64,000 nt of DNA, taken from Sphaerosporella brunnea. Its lineage: Eukaryota; Ascomycota; Pezizomycetes; Pezizales; Pyronemataceae. The stretch is taken from contig VXIS01000117.1 in the NCBI GenBank assembly GCA_008704415.1, positions 59,725 to 123,724 of the forward strand. The letters run 5' to 3'. Shown in pieces: positions 42,504 through 53,164 of the stretch; position 1 is the first letter of the stretch, and each line of letters begins with the position of its first letter. Below the pieces are notes generated by a model. The model had not been told where the DNA came from, ran no database searches, and was given only the letters and a program-made list of their open reading frames with translations. Both the position numbers and the translations under genes were made by a program.

Positions 42504-44885
42504 GCCGGGATGCGCCGGCGGGGACGTGGTTGTGTATCTATGCCGTGGCCGCAATGCGGCCAATACGAAGAAAACAAAAAAAAAAGAAAAAGAAAAGAAA
42601 AACGGAGGCCGGTTCCTTCGACTTCCTTCAAGAGATCAGCTCTGCCATAGACGAACTAGTTGGCAAAGATTGGCAAAGATTTTGGGGCTGCGCAGTGTTG
42701 CGATTTCGTTTGTACAGTCGACTCTCTCTATAAATTTCAAAAACCGAGGTTGGTACATAAACCATCGGATAAACCTACGGGTAGGGATCCAATGGCCATC
42801 AACCGCCCGCTCTGCGAATTTACCGTTCGCGGCGTGGCATCCGTTCGCGACTGGGCTTGTTCGCCTACGGGCCGGAAAATATAGATATATCACTCTGCAT
42901 CTATATACACAGCGGGTGAATCCGTCCGTGGAGGGAGTGGCCCAGCGCGGGAGGATATTGCAGGGAATTGAACCATCTTTTCCCCTCGTGTCGTACTCAA
43001 AAGCTTGTCTAAACCTCTCATCTGCTCCAACTCTGCGTCTTCTTCTCTCATGATGGAAAGCCTGCAGTGCGTACTTAAATATTCCGAATGAATAGTGAGC
43101 AGCTAAGAGATTGAAAAGGGGGGAAGTGGCGAAGCCTATAAACAAGAAGACAAGCTGATAAGATTGCTTCCGCCCGTCGCGACTGGTATTCCGCAATGGG
43201 TATTCCCACTCATGAACGTCTACTCTACTTCACTCTATCATGTACTTCAAATAAATACTACGGACGTAAGGCACCTATTATGGTGATGTCGACACGTCGG
43301 AATTGTGAAGGTGAAGGGTTAGGTTTTCCCTAAGCATGCCCGAACGTGACATATGTCAATGTTCTGTCCCGTCCGCGACCACGCCCATCAATTTTTTCAT
43401 GATGTCTGCGCCGAGTTCCGCGCCCACCAGCACCTGTTCAACGGCCTCAGGAAGCAGTATATTTGCACCATCCAGTGTTGAGAGTTATTGGGACTTTGAT
43501 AAATGGCTTCACTCGCGTAAGTACCGCCTAGGCATTGCGGTCGCGGTAGTGACTAAGCAATGGTTGATCTTTCCCGACAGCAAGCCGGGGAAAGGACCTG
43601 ATCAAAAGGCAAAGGTTAATCAAGAAAGACTCGTTGAACAGTTACGCAATTAAGAATGTCGGTCAACTTTATTGCTTTCCATCCAAGACGAACCAGGAAC
43701 AAGGACGCCTACTAGAACGTGGTTGTGTGCGATACACAGATATTCGAATGTTCACCTCCAGCTGAGTCAACAAGTCGCAAAGGCTATTTATTAACTACCT
43801 AGCGCTACTCTGGAATCCAAAAGCCGGATTGTTAAGCACTGTCAAGCCTGTTTGCTTGAACAACAGAACTGCTTTCGAATCCGTGCCCCTTTGCAACCCG
43901 GCGAACACTCGAACATATCCAGATTGATCAACTCTAAGACCTTATCGGTCACGGCCCGAGTGGCTCTGAACTTTCAAGTGTTGACGATTCACTTGTGGAA
44001 GTACAGGAGAATCATAGATCTTGGGTTGTAAACACTAAAATTCTGTCTATCGAGTAGGCTGGCCTGTCGAGGATATCGGCTAGTAGGCCTGTAGAATTAT
44101 CTTCTGGGAAGAATAGAACATATTTCCCCACCGTCGTAGATTCAGAGACCACTGGTAATGGTTGGTAGTGTCACTTGTTTCTGTCAGAGACGTAAGTTGG
44201 GTTATGAGGCCTGGGAGAAGAGGAGGGGGAGTATACGTAGGGGTACACTTGCGTCAATCATGGCTCATCACTCATGGATTCCGGATCGGGTCATATTGAG
44301 GTGTATGAAACTAAGATCGAAAGCTAGAAATCCGGACATAAACAAAAGGAGAGATTACAACCCGCACCGAGTGATAATTAACATCATAACTGAGGCTCAA
44401 CCATGAGTGCTTGCACATGATCGACATAAGCGTGGAGGTTTTTGCAGTTTCCTTTCGTCATTTTCTTTGTCTAAATCACGCAGATGGGTGAATACTAATG
44501 TAGGTACACTATTTTGGTACATGACGGCAGCCGTTTTGTATTCCATAACCGGGAACGCAATGCTGTGGAGGAAAGAGAGCAAAACCCTGATAAGAAACTA
44601 GATAACGAGAGACTGAGGCGAAGCGCCTATGGCTAGCTACATACTAGTAAAGACTACCAGAGGCTGATCACTTATACTACTAAATCTTCGAGCGATAACG
44701 ACCTGTAAATAACGTACTGGGACGTAACTATACAACATCACTCTGCCGTCGACTGGATCAGTATCAACCATTTGATATTATTATTATTTTTTTTTACACA
44801 CTAGTGTCTTTGTGCACTCACGTATAACTAGTTTTGCCACCTTATCTATGTTTCTGACACCCCGTTATTCGTAGCTGATCGACGA
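42504..44885. other. no supported gene
   Basis: Short frames only, for example 106 codons at 43336-43653 without motifs. There is an A-rich run at 42567-42600 and a T-rich run at 44774-44795. It may hold old retroelement debris that is not recognisable by eye. Confidence 0.4.
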
Positions 44886-47800
44886 TTACGCAGGCTCACA
44901 GTTCTGGGGTTCCAAGTACGCAGACTTAGCTTCAATGTTGGGCCAATAAAAGTCCCGGGAGAGAATATTAAAGGAATATCTTTGCAACAACTTACCTCCA
45001 GATCCTGCTGAGGTACTTTTTTGCGTGACCGGGCCATGCTGATCAAAGTGTCGGCCAAGGACCCTCTTTCTCGTCTCCATGACCTGCACCTCCAGCGCCT
45101 CGGCCTCAGTACACCGGCCCTGTTTCCAGTACGTCGACGCGAGGTTGTTCATGCTGGTCAAGGTATCGGGATGCTCTTGGCCGAGCACCCTCTTCATCGT
45201 CTCCATTACCTGCACCTGCAGCGCCTCGGCCTCGGTACACCGGCCCTGTTTCCAGTACGTCGACGCGAGGTTGTTCATGCTGGTCAAGGTATCGGGATGC
45301 TCTTGGCCAAGCACCCTCTTTCTTGTCTCCATGACCTGCACCCCCAGCGCCTCGGCCTCGTTCCACCGCCCCTGGTCGATGTACGTCAACGCGAGGTTGT
45401 TCATGCTGGTCAAGGTATCGGGATGCTCTTGGCCGAGAACCCTCTTTCTCGTCTCCATGACCTGCACCCCCAGCGCCTCGGCCTCGTTCCACCGGCCCTG
45501 ATTCCAGTACGTCAACGCGAGGTTGTTCATGCTGGTCAAGGTATGGGGATGCTCTTGGCCGAGCACCTTCTTTCTCGTCTCCATGACCTGCACCTGCAGC
45601 GCCTCGGCCTCGATACACCGGCCCTGTTCCCGATACGTCAACGCGAGGTTGTTCATGCTGGTCAAGGTATCGGGATGCTCTTGGCCGAGCACCCTCTTTC
45701 TCGTCTCTATGACCTGCACCTCGAGTGCCTCGGCCTCGCTCCACCGCCCCTGGTCGGTGTACGTCAACGCGAGGTTGTTCATGCTGGTCAAGGTATCGGG
45801 ATGCTCTTGGCCGAGCATCCTCTTTCTCGTCTCCATGACCTGCACCTGCAGCGCCTCGGCCTCGGTACACCGGCCCTGTTTCCAGTACGTCGACGCGAGG
45901 TTGCCCATGCTGGTCAAGGTATGGGGATGCTCTTGGCCGAGCACCCTCTTTCTTGTCTCCATGACCTGCACCCCCAGCGCCTCGGCCTCGTTCCACCGGC
46001 CCTGATTCCAGTACGTCAACGCGAGGTTGTTCATGCTGGTCAAGGTATGGGGATGCTCTTGGCCGAGCACCCTCTTCATCGTCTCCATGACCTGCACCTC
46101 CAGCGCCTCGGCCTCGGTACACCGGCCCTGATTCCAGTACGTCAACGCGAGGTTGTTCATGCTGGTCAAGGTATGGGGATGCTCTTGGCCGAGCACCCTC
46201 TTCATCGTCTCCATGACCTGCACCTCCAGCGCCTCGGCCTCGCTCCACCGCCCCTGGTCGGTGTACGTCAACGCGAGGTTGTTCATGCTGGTCAAGGTAT
46301 CGGGATGCTCTTGGCCGAGCATCCTCTTTCTCGTCTCCATGACCTGCACCTGCAGCGCCTCGGCCTCGGTACACCGGCCCTGTTTCCAGTACGTCGACGC
46401 GAGGTTGCCCATGCTGGTCAAGGTATGGGGATGCTCTTGGCCGAGCACCCTCTTTCTTGTCTCCATGACCTGCACCCCCAGCGCCTCGGCCTCGTTCCAC
46501 CGGCCCTGATTCCAGTACGTCAACGCGAGGTTGTTCATGCTGCTCAAGGTATGGGGATGCTCTTGGCCGAGCACCCTCTTCATCGTCTCCATGACCTGCA
46601 CCTCCAGCGCCTTGGCCTCGGTACACCGGCCCTGTTTCCAGTACGTCGACGCGAGGTTGTTCATGCTGGTCAAGGTATCGGGATGCTCTTGGCCGAGCAC
46701 CCTCTTTCTCGTCTCCATGACCTGCACCTCCAGCGCCTCGGCCTCGTTCCACCGGCCCTGTTCCCGATACGTCGACGCGAGGTTGCCCATGTTGTTCAAG
46801 GTATCGGGATGCTCTTGGCCGAGCACCCTCTTTCTCGTCTCCATCCCCTGCAACTCCAGCGCCTCGGCCTCGTTCCACCGGCCCTGATTCCAGTACGTCA
46901 ACGCGAGGTTGTTCATGCTGGTCAAGGTATGGGGATGCTCTTGGCCGAGCACCCTCTTTCTCGTCTCCATGACCTGCACCTCCAGCGCCTCGGCCTCGTT
47001 CCACCGGCTCTGTTCCCGATACGTCGACGCGAGGTTGCCCATGTTGTTCAAGGTATCGGGATGCTCTTGGCCGAGCACCCTCTTCATCGTCTCCATGACC
47101 TGCACCCCCAGCGCCTCGGCCTCGATACACCGGCCCTGTTCCCGATACCGCGACGCGAGGTTGCCCATGCTGTTCAAGGTTGTGGGATGCTCTTGGCCGA
47201 GCACCCTCTTCCTCGTCTCCATGGCCTCAACAAGCAATTCCTCGGCTTCTTTCCACCGCCCCTGCTCTGCAAATGTCAATCCAAGGTTGTTTATGACAGC
47301 TCTTGGGTGTCGCTCTCCGTAGATTTCATTCATAAGATTCAAAATGTATTCCAGCAAAGCGCGCGCTTCCTCCCACTCTCCAAGGGCAGCGTGCGAAGAG
47401 GCCAAGGCCTCGATTGAGCTCAGGTGGTCTGGATGGCGAACTCCGAATGCCTTCTCGGTTTGATTTTTGAGGCGTATTCGCAATGCTTTTGATTCCTTAA
47501 AGTCCCCAAGTTCCTGAAGGAGTTCCGCCATGATTGCGTGTAACTTCAGTGGTATAAAATGGAGTTCTCCGAACACTTGCGACATGTCGCCGATCACTCT
47601 TTCGTACTCCTTCCTGGCATCCTCCAGCTTTTTCAATCCTGCCGAGCGATATTCGTGGATGAGATCAATTTCCTTGATGAGCCCTTCTTCCTCAACGTTC
47701 CAACGTGGAGTCTCCTGCACCGATTCCACTTCCGCCGCCAGATCGCCCAGTTGTTTATTCGCTTTTTGCAGCCATATGAGACGATTTTGATCATCCGATT

Positions 47801-49247
47801 TGCAGCCAAATCCAATGTGATAGCAGAATGCAACTTGGAATGCAACATCGAGAGCAACTGGTTGGTGCTGATGCCTGGCGTAGCTCATTTCAAGGCTGGC
47901 TTTGATTTGTTTTGGCACTCGATAGTCAGCTACGACAAAATCGGCAAGGTTTTCGGCAATCTTAAGTCTCAACTATCAGCCGAGTTCTCGGAGAAATACC
48001 AAAAAGACGGCTCACCCGGAACTTGGACTTTGTTAAGAACTCCTCCATTGTCCCCAGCGACACGACAGGTAGTGGTTGGTGTATTGCCCTGGACGTCTCA
48101 GTCAAGCCTGCAGCACGTAACCTCACTGAAACTCACCGTTCTGGATTGAGGATGTTCACCAATTGCGGTATATCCGATGTCCGGTTTTCAGGTTTCTGCG
48201 CGATAGCCACGCTAAAAAACTTCTTCAGACGAGCTTGGTGTTGTTGACTCAAGCCCGGCACCGTCTGTAGAAGTTTGATGACAAGATCCCCCATTCCATC
48301 ATTGACTTTTGATTCCTCCAGCACGGTGCGCTGGTTTCGTCCGTGCGGCACATCAAACGAAACAAACTCAGGCGTTCCTTCCAATGTTTCGGATTGTCGA
48401 CTCCCAAGCAGAATCCAAAGACAGAGCATTCCGAAGGAATATACGTCCATCGATTTGGCTTCACTGGCTTTCAAATCGCCGAAATGATGTTCAGGGGCAT
48501 TCCATGGCCTTGACCGGGGCAACACAACCGTTCCCGCTTCACCGGCGGTAAGCGTGGAATATCCGAAATCGGCAACTTTGATAGTTGTTCCCGTTTCGTC
48601 CTTGTAGACAAGAATATTCTGTGGCTTGATATCGCCATGAATCACCCCTACCTAGGTCAGCTATATCTCGGACAGAAATGACAATACTCTGACTGACCAT
48701 AAGCATGCAAAGCCATGATGGCGCTTCCTATATCGGTACAGATATTGAGCCGCTCCTCAGTCGACATGTTCATGCCTTCCTGCACCTTCATGAACTGTTG
48801 CAGATCCCACGCCGCTTTCTCGAAAACCAGGACAGGAACAGCTTTCTGGGTCATGGGCATAATCTCCCAGCAGATACCCTCCAGGTTGACTATGTTTCGG
48901 TGAGCCCGAACGGGAGCCTGGCTCAAAATCAACACCTCCGACATTTGTGGAAGGAAGGACTCTTCGGGGTCCCCGCTTTCGTGGAACCGCTTGAAGGCAA
49001 AGCTCATTTTGGAGCTGACAGTCGACTGACTTATGACCCCCGAGCCACCCTCCCCAAGAGTACCGAGGGCAGGCTGCCACATAATGGGCAGGAACGCGAC
49101 GTTGCACTTCTGAGCAATTGCAAAAAAGGCGATTAGGTCGCAACGGATGGCGTCGTTGAAGCTTGTCGTAGCGGCGGAGTGTTGAATATGAGAAAAGATA
49201 CCGCTAGCATATTGTACCAGCTTGGGCTTGCTGTGGTTCGAAAACAT
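44886..49247 (-). CDS. Ser/Thr kinase-TPR repeat protein
   Basis: Four exons (48698-49247, 48137-48647, 48016-48088 and 44886-47972) stay in frame for about 1406 residues from ATG 49247. The kinase has LGEGGSGV, FAFKRF (lysine), HGDIKPQNILV, DFGYS and NAPEHH, all needed residues present. A helical linker (about 360-560) leads to 18 TPRs of exactly 42 residues, consensus EAEALxVQVMETRKRVLGQEHPxTLTSMNNLAxTYxxQGR. The layout mirrors the NB-ARC-TPR gene at 5.3 kb with a kinase replacing the nucleotide-binding module. In the last repeat an 11-base deletion (about 45055) shifts the frame, so the final 55 or so residues are out of register with the repeat. By analogy it is a sensor kinase; ligand and substrate are unknown. 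Confidence 0.88.
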
Positions 49248-50343
49248 CGTGTTGTCCGGTGAATGGGGTTTCGTGGGTTGGGGGGAACGATAGGCAGCGT
49301 TGCGCTTTGTAGGCAGGTCTTTGGGCTCTGGTATACAGCTTATGTCTTATAAGCGTCGACAAGGGGATAAAAAGATGATATAGGAAACGGACACCGCATG
49401 CGGCCCCTTGCCGACTGCCACAAGCATAAGGCCTTGGAATACACCACCCACACCTTTGATCAGGATGTCGAATATTTGACCAACGCATAGCCATGCAGAG
49501 GCCTAGGCACTGCTCTATGGCCTCACTGCTTCCAAACACGCGGCGTCTGTAAAAAGACCAAAAATACTACCCCTCGCTGCGCCACATGCACTTTGGCCAA
49601 ACTACCAATAGAAGTCCCTCGATCTTTTCCTGGCATGGGCCGACCAAGGGGGAAATGCCTTGTTGGGCTCACAGGGCGAGCGGCCTTGCGAGGCGAATTA
49701 TGGTATGTCCCGTGCCATCGGCACAATATCGCCGGTTTGTCACCGTGTTTGCGGACGTTTCACCTTTCGATTGTCACCTGCGGTCCCCTGAATCTGGCAT
49801 GGCCCCGCTTGTTGTCTGTACTGTTAAATCTTTTTTTTTATTGCGGTCGGCCTCCCGGCCTTCGTGGAGCATGACGCACGGTATCGATGTCCAGAAAGAA
49901 TCTGGGCGACACCAGATTCAAGAGTGCAGATGATTATTGAGACGATAAGAAGAATTGGTGCTTGCAGCATGTGGCCACCCCGGCTCCACCAAGAAACGCT
50001 CGTGGCACTTTCTTTTGGTGGCCTCATGTGGTTTTTGTCAGCGGTGTGGTGGATTGGTGACCTAGTGACCGCCGGAGTTGTGACAGAGTGTTGCTTTTTG
50101 AGACCCGCCATGGGAGGCGCCGCTTCTTTGCAGGGCTGCATCCAACCAATGAGATTCATCGCGGCATTCATCGTGAGATCCGACGTGAGATTTATTGTGC
50201 CTTGTGGAGTCCAGGCGGGTTTGCCAAAGTATGGTGGTACAGTGGAACTTGCCAGCAATCGCGGACAGCCACACAGGCTTCGAAGCACAGCCCTGCGGGA
50301 TTTCTAATTCGAACACCGGTGCCAAGAAGGCGGCTCGCCCCAT
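49248..50343. other. no confident gene
   Basis: Frames of 110-155 codons on both strands lack motifs. Part may be 5' sequence of the LINE that follows, but no reverse-transcriptase motif is readable. Confidence 0.4.
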
Positions 50344-51650
50344 TTGTTTTGTTTCATCATCATGGAATCAGAGGATACAGCCATCTTGGCTGCCGTCATG
50401 TGGCAGGAGCCTACAAACGACGCACTATCGGTCTATACGGACGGTTCCAAACTCGAAAACGGCAACTGTAGCTCTCAGCCGTCACCCGCAATAGCTCCGA
50501 GCAGGGAATGTGGTCGAGCAGTGCCGCGCACATCGGCAACAACATGGAGGCCTACGACGCTGAGCCTTTCGGTATTGCAGCAGGCCTTGTGCTGGCATAC
50601 CGGCGCCTACCTGCGGGTATATCTGCCAGCACAGTCCGTATCTTCACAGGCGGCCCTCGGAAGACTACGAAACGATAAGCCTGGCCCAGGGCAGTGGTTG
50701 CTGCCAAAGATCGCTCGCGCCGAAAACACACTTCTGGCCGCAGGATGGAAGACAGAGTTCCGTTGGGTCCCAGGCCACCACGAAGTCCTCGGTAACGAAC
50801 TGGCTGACCGCCTCGCGAAGGAAGCCGCCGAGGGCCGCAGCAACCGTGGGTCTGCTGACCTGGAAGTGCTCAACGCAGCCTCGCTTTCGCGCATTGCGAG
50901 AGCCACCACTGAGGCAAAGTCCCACGACAAGAGGCTTGGCTAGCCAAGCACTGCAGGCGACGCAGAAAGGCAAATCTCACCGCCGTCAAGACTAAGAAGG
51001 TGCTGTCGTCACGCTTCTTTCAGCTAAGACTTGGCAAGGCTCCGACAGGCCCTTACCTTCTCAAGACTGGACGCCGAACGGACGACAAATGTTGGGGTGC
51101 AGGCCGGGGGCGGTCCAGACCCGCGATCACCTCTTTAAGTTCTGCAAGAGATGGAAGAGCGACCAGATGGTCCTGTGGAAGGCGGTTAAAGACGCGACGA
51201 AAGAGGGGCGGCAGAAGCGTTGGCCGAATGCGTCCACCGCCACTTTGTTGGCAGATGACAGGTGTACGGAAGCGGTGATGGATTTCCTAAACACCACCAA
51301 GGTTGGGGCATGGCCCGGAAAGGGCGTTATGTTGAGACAAGTCTGTAACCTTTCCTTGGTGCGAGTATAGCTACGAGTCTCCTTGGTGCACTTTTATAGC
51401 TGATGCTCTTTCCTTAGTCACATTTCCTTAGAAGGGCCGCAGGCCCCAGCAGTAGGCCTAGCCTAAGGGGTAGCATCGTCTCTTCTCTCTTACATATGTC
51501 ATGGCCACAAGCGGTCGAATACAATATGATTAAAACCAAAGAAGACGGCTCGGATTGATTTACAATATGCAGCCACATCGGAAAAACTGACACCGCCGCA
51601 GCGTCAGGACCCCGCCACACCAAATCCCGCGGCGGCCGCGCCGCCTCACC
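50344..51650 (+). mobile_element. 5'-truncated Tad-like LINE: RNase H and C-terminal end
   Basis: Starting at 50344 the frame has the RNase H motifs VYTDGSKLENG and WVPGHHEVLGNELADRLAKEA, the latter being the typical end of LINE-type RNase H. After a stop at 50941-50943 the homology continues: SRFFQLRLGKAPTGPYLLKT, then in another frame QTRDHLFKFCKRWK and LLADDRCTEAVMDFLNTT, the usual C-terminus of fungal Tad/I-type ORF2. At least two frame breaks show it is dead. The 3' part (about 51590-51650) has the GC-rich CCCGCCACACC region common to LINE 3' UTRs. No poly-A tail or target duplication was resolved. Confidence 0.8.
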
Positions 51651-51989
51651 GGGCTAGGTAGTCGGGTGAGGGTCAGCTATCGGGTGAGGGTTAGCCCATC
51701 GTTAAAGCAGTTTTGGGGTGGGTGGTGCTAGCGGTCCGTAACGGCTTTGAGTTCCTTCTCCCGGGACCCGGGCGGGGCAGCGTTGTATTCCCTGGCCTGC
51801 TTCGCCTCGAGTTCTGCCCTCTCTTCTTTTCTCCACGGGTTTTCCTCCGCAGACAGCTTCATGGTGAAAAGAAGTCACTGTGATGCGTCCAGTTGCTGAC
51901 CGCAAACGAGGGGGGGGGCGTGGCCTAATTGAACGAAGATCAAGGTGGGCGGATTTGACCGCGTTCCAACTTTTCAATGAAAATCAAAG
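51651..51989. other. intergenic, hAT insertion flank
   Basis: No recognised gene. A G run lies at 51911-51917. The final bases GTTGGGGC (51990-51997) are the left hAT target copy. Confidence 0.4.
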
Positions 51990-52254
51990 GTTGGGGCTAG
52001 TGTTGCGCACGAGGGGAGCCAGCTCGAGCACAAAGCTCGAGCGGCGAGCACGAGCCCGCTCGAGTCGATGTATTTTTGCGCTCGAGTCCGCTCGATCGAA
52101 AAATGGTTGAGCTCGGGTCGGACTCGAGTCATTCGAGCTTTCTAGATAGCACGAGGTTTCGCCGCCGGTACCCTTAAGTTGACTCCCCGTCCTACAACCA
52201 CCCCGCTCCCCCTCCTAACTCCAAAACCCTACTTCACCCGGACAACCTCACGGA

Positions 52255-52394
52255 TGTCAGTCAACCAGCAGCCAGCGCTCAGCGCACGTACGGAAGAAGA
52301 TGTGATGCGAGCGTTCAACGAAGAGCTCAGTGGACGTTGGGTAAGGAGCTGCCTGCATTTCTCACTGCTGTTGCCCTCGCTCTAACGGCTGTAG
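52255..52394 (+). pseudogene. hAT transposase N-terminal fragment
   Basis: ATG 52255 opens MSVNQQPALSARTEEDVMRA...ELSGRW, followed by a GTAAGG donor and a likely intron ending GGCTGTAG. It resembles the fragment starting at 10361 in the other hAT copy (both have an acidic helix and GxW). The chromovirus insertion at 52395 cuts the gene right after the putative acceptor. Confidence 0.6.
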
Positions 52395-52906
52395 TGTAAC
52401 CTTTTCGTGAGCTTATAAGATCCGCTATTTCATAGATGCAAATAAACTCAGAACCGTTTGTGTATCTGGCTTGATAAATACCAAGAGAATACTCGCACTC
52501 AGGTCACTGATCAACTCAGTATTTATTGATGATAGTCGATACAATCTGGGCTGCTCGAAAGGCCGTATCGAAAGAAGAAAAAAGAATGAATGTAGGAAAA
52601 GCTCGTAGCTTTTATAGCCAACGATGCTGAGTACATCATGTGATAACAATCTGGTGGCAAATTCGAAACTAAGGAAAGAATGGTCTAGAAGACCTATAAG
52701 TCTGCCTTGTGGAAACTAGAAGATTCCAAAGTGACGTAGCATCGAAGGGGCTAGAAAGTGCTAGAAACATGGTGACAAAACATAGTAAAGAAAGTAATGG
52801 AAACTCGTAGAATGCTGTTATCATACCATCGTTACTGCCTTATAGTTTTATATCTTAGTAAGGAAATACGTAAGAAAGAAACCATAGTAAGTGTAATAAT
52901 CTTACA
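52395..52906 (-). repeat. 3' LTR of the chromovirus
   Basis: 512 bp, TGTAAGATT...AAGGTTACA on the minus strand. It has a TATA-like TTTATAGC segment near the middle and one visible mismatch to its partner. Confidence 0.95.
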
Positions 52907-53164
52907 CTTCCCCTTAAAAAACAGTTGAAACAGTTACTCACGTAAATCAAAAACGGAAGAAGCGATGGATGACATAGGAGAGGAACAGAAAGAATCATCA
53001 GAAGGAAAGAAAAAATCGGGAGGAAGAGTGACTGCGGTGGAGGTGTAGTCCTGGGTCCTCTTCGAAAGGAATTCCTGGATGGAATCTGCGCCAGTGTTGC
53101 GTACATTCTCATCAGGTTCCCAAGAGTTGTTTTCAATTCCATAATTCTCCCAAGAGATATACCA

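Noticed and set aside
45021..47417. Open frames of 798 and 674 codons on both strands through the kinase-TPR array
   Set aside because: The array is a 126-bp repeat (a multiple of three), so a stop-free unit gives long frames in several registers; only the TPR frame makes a known domain.
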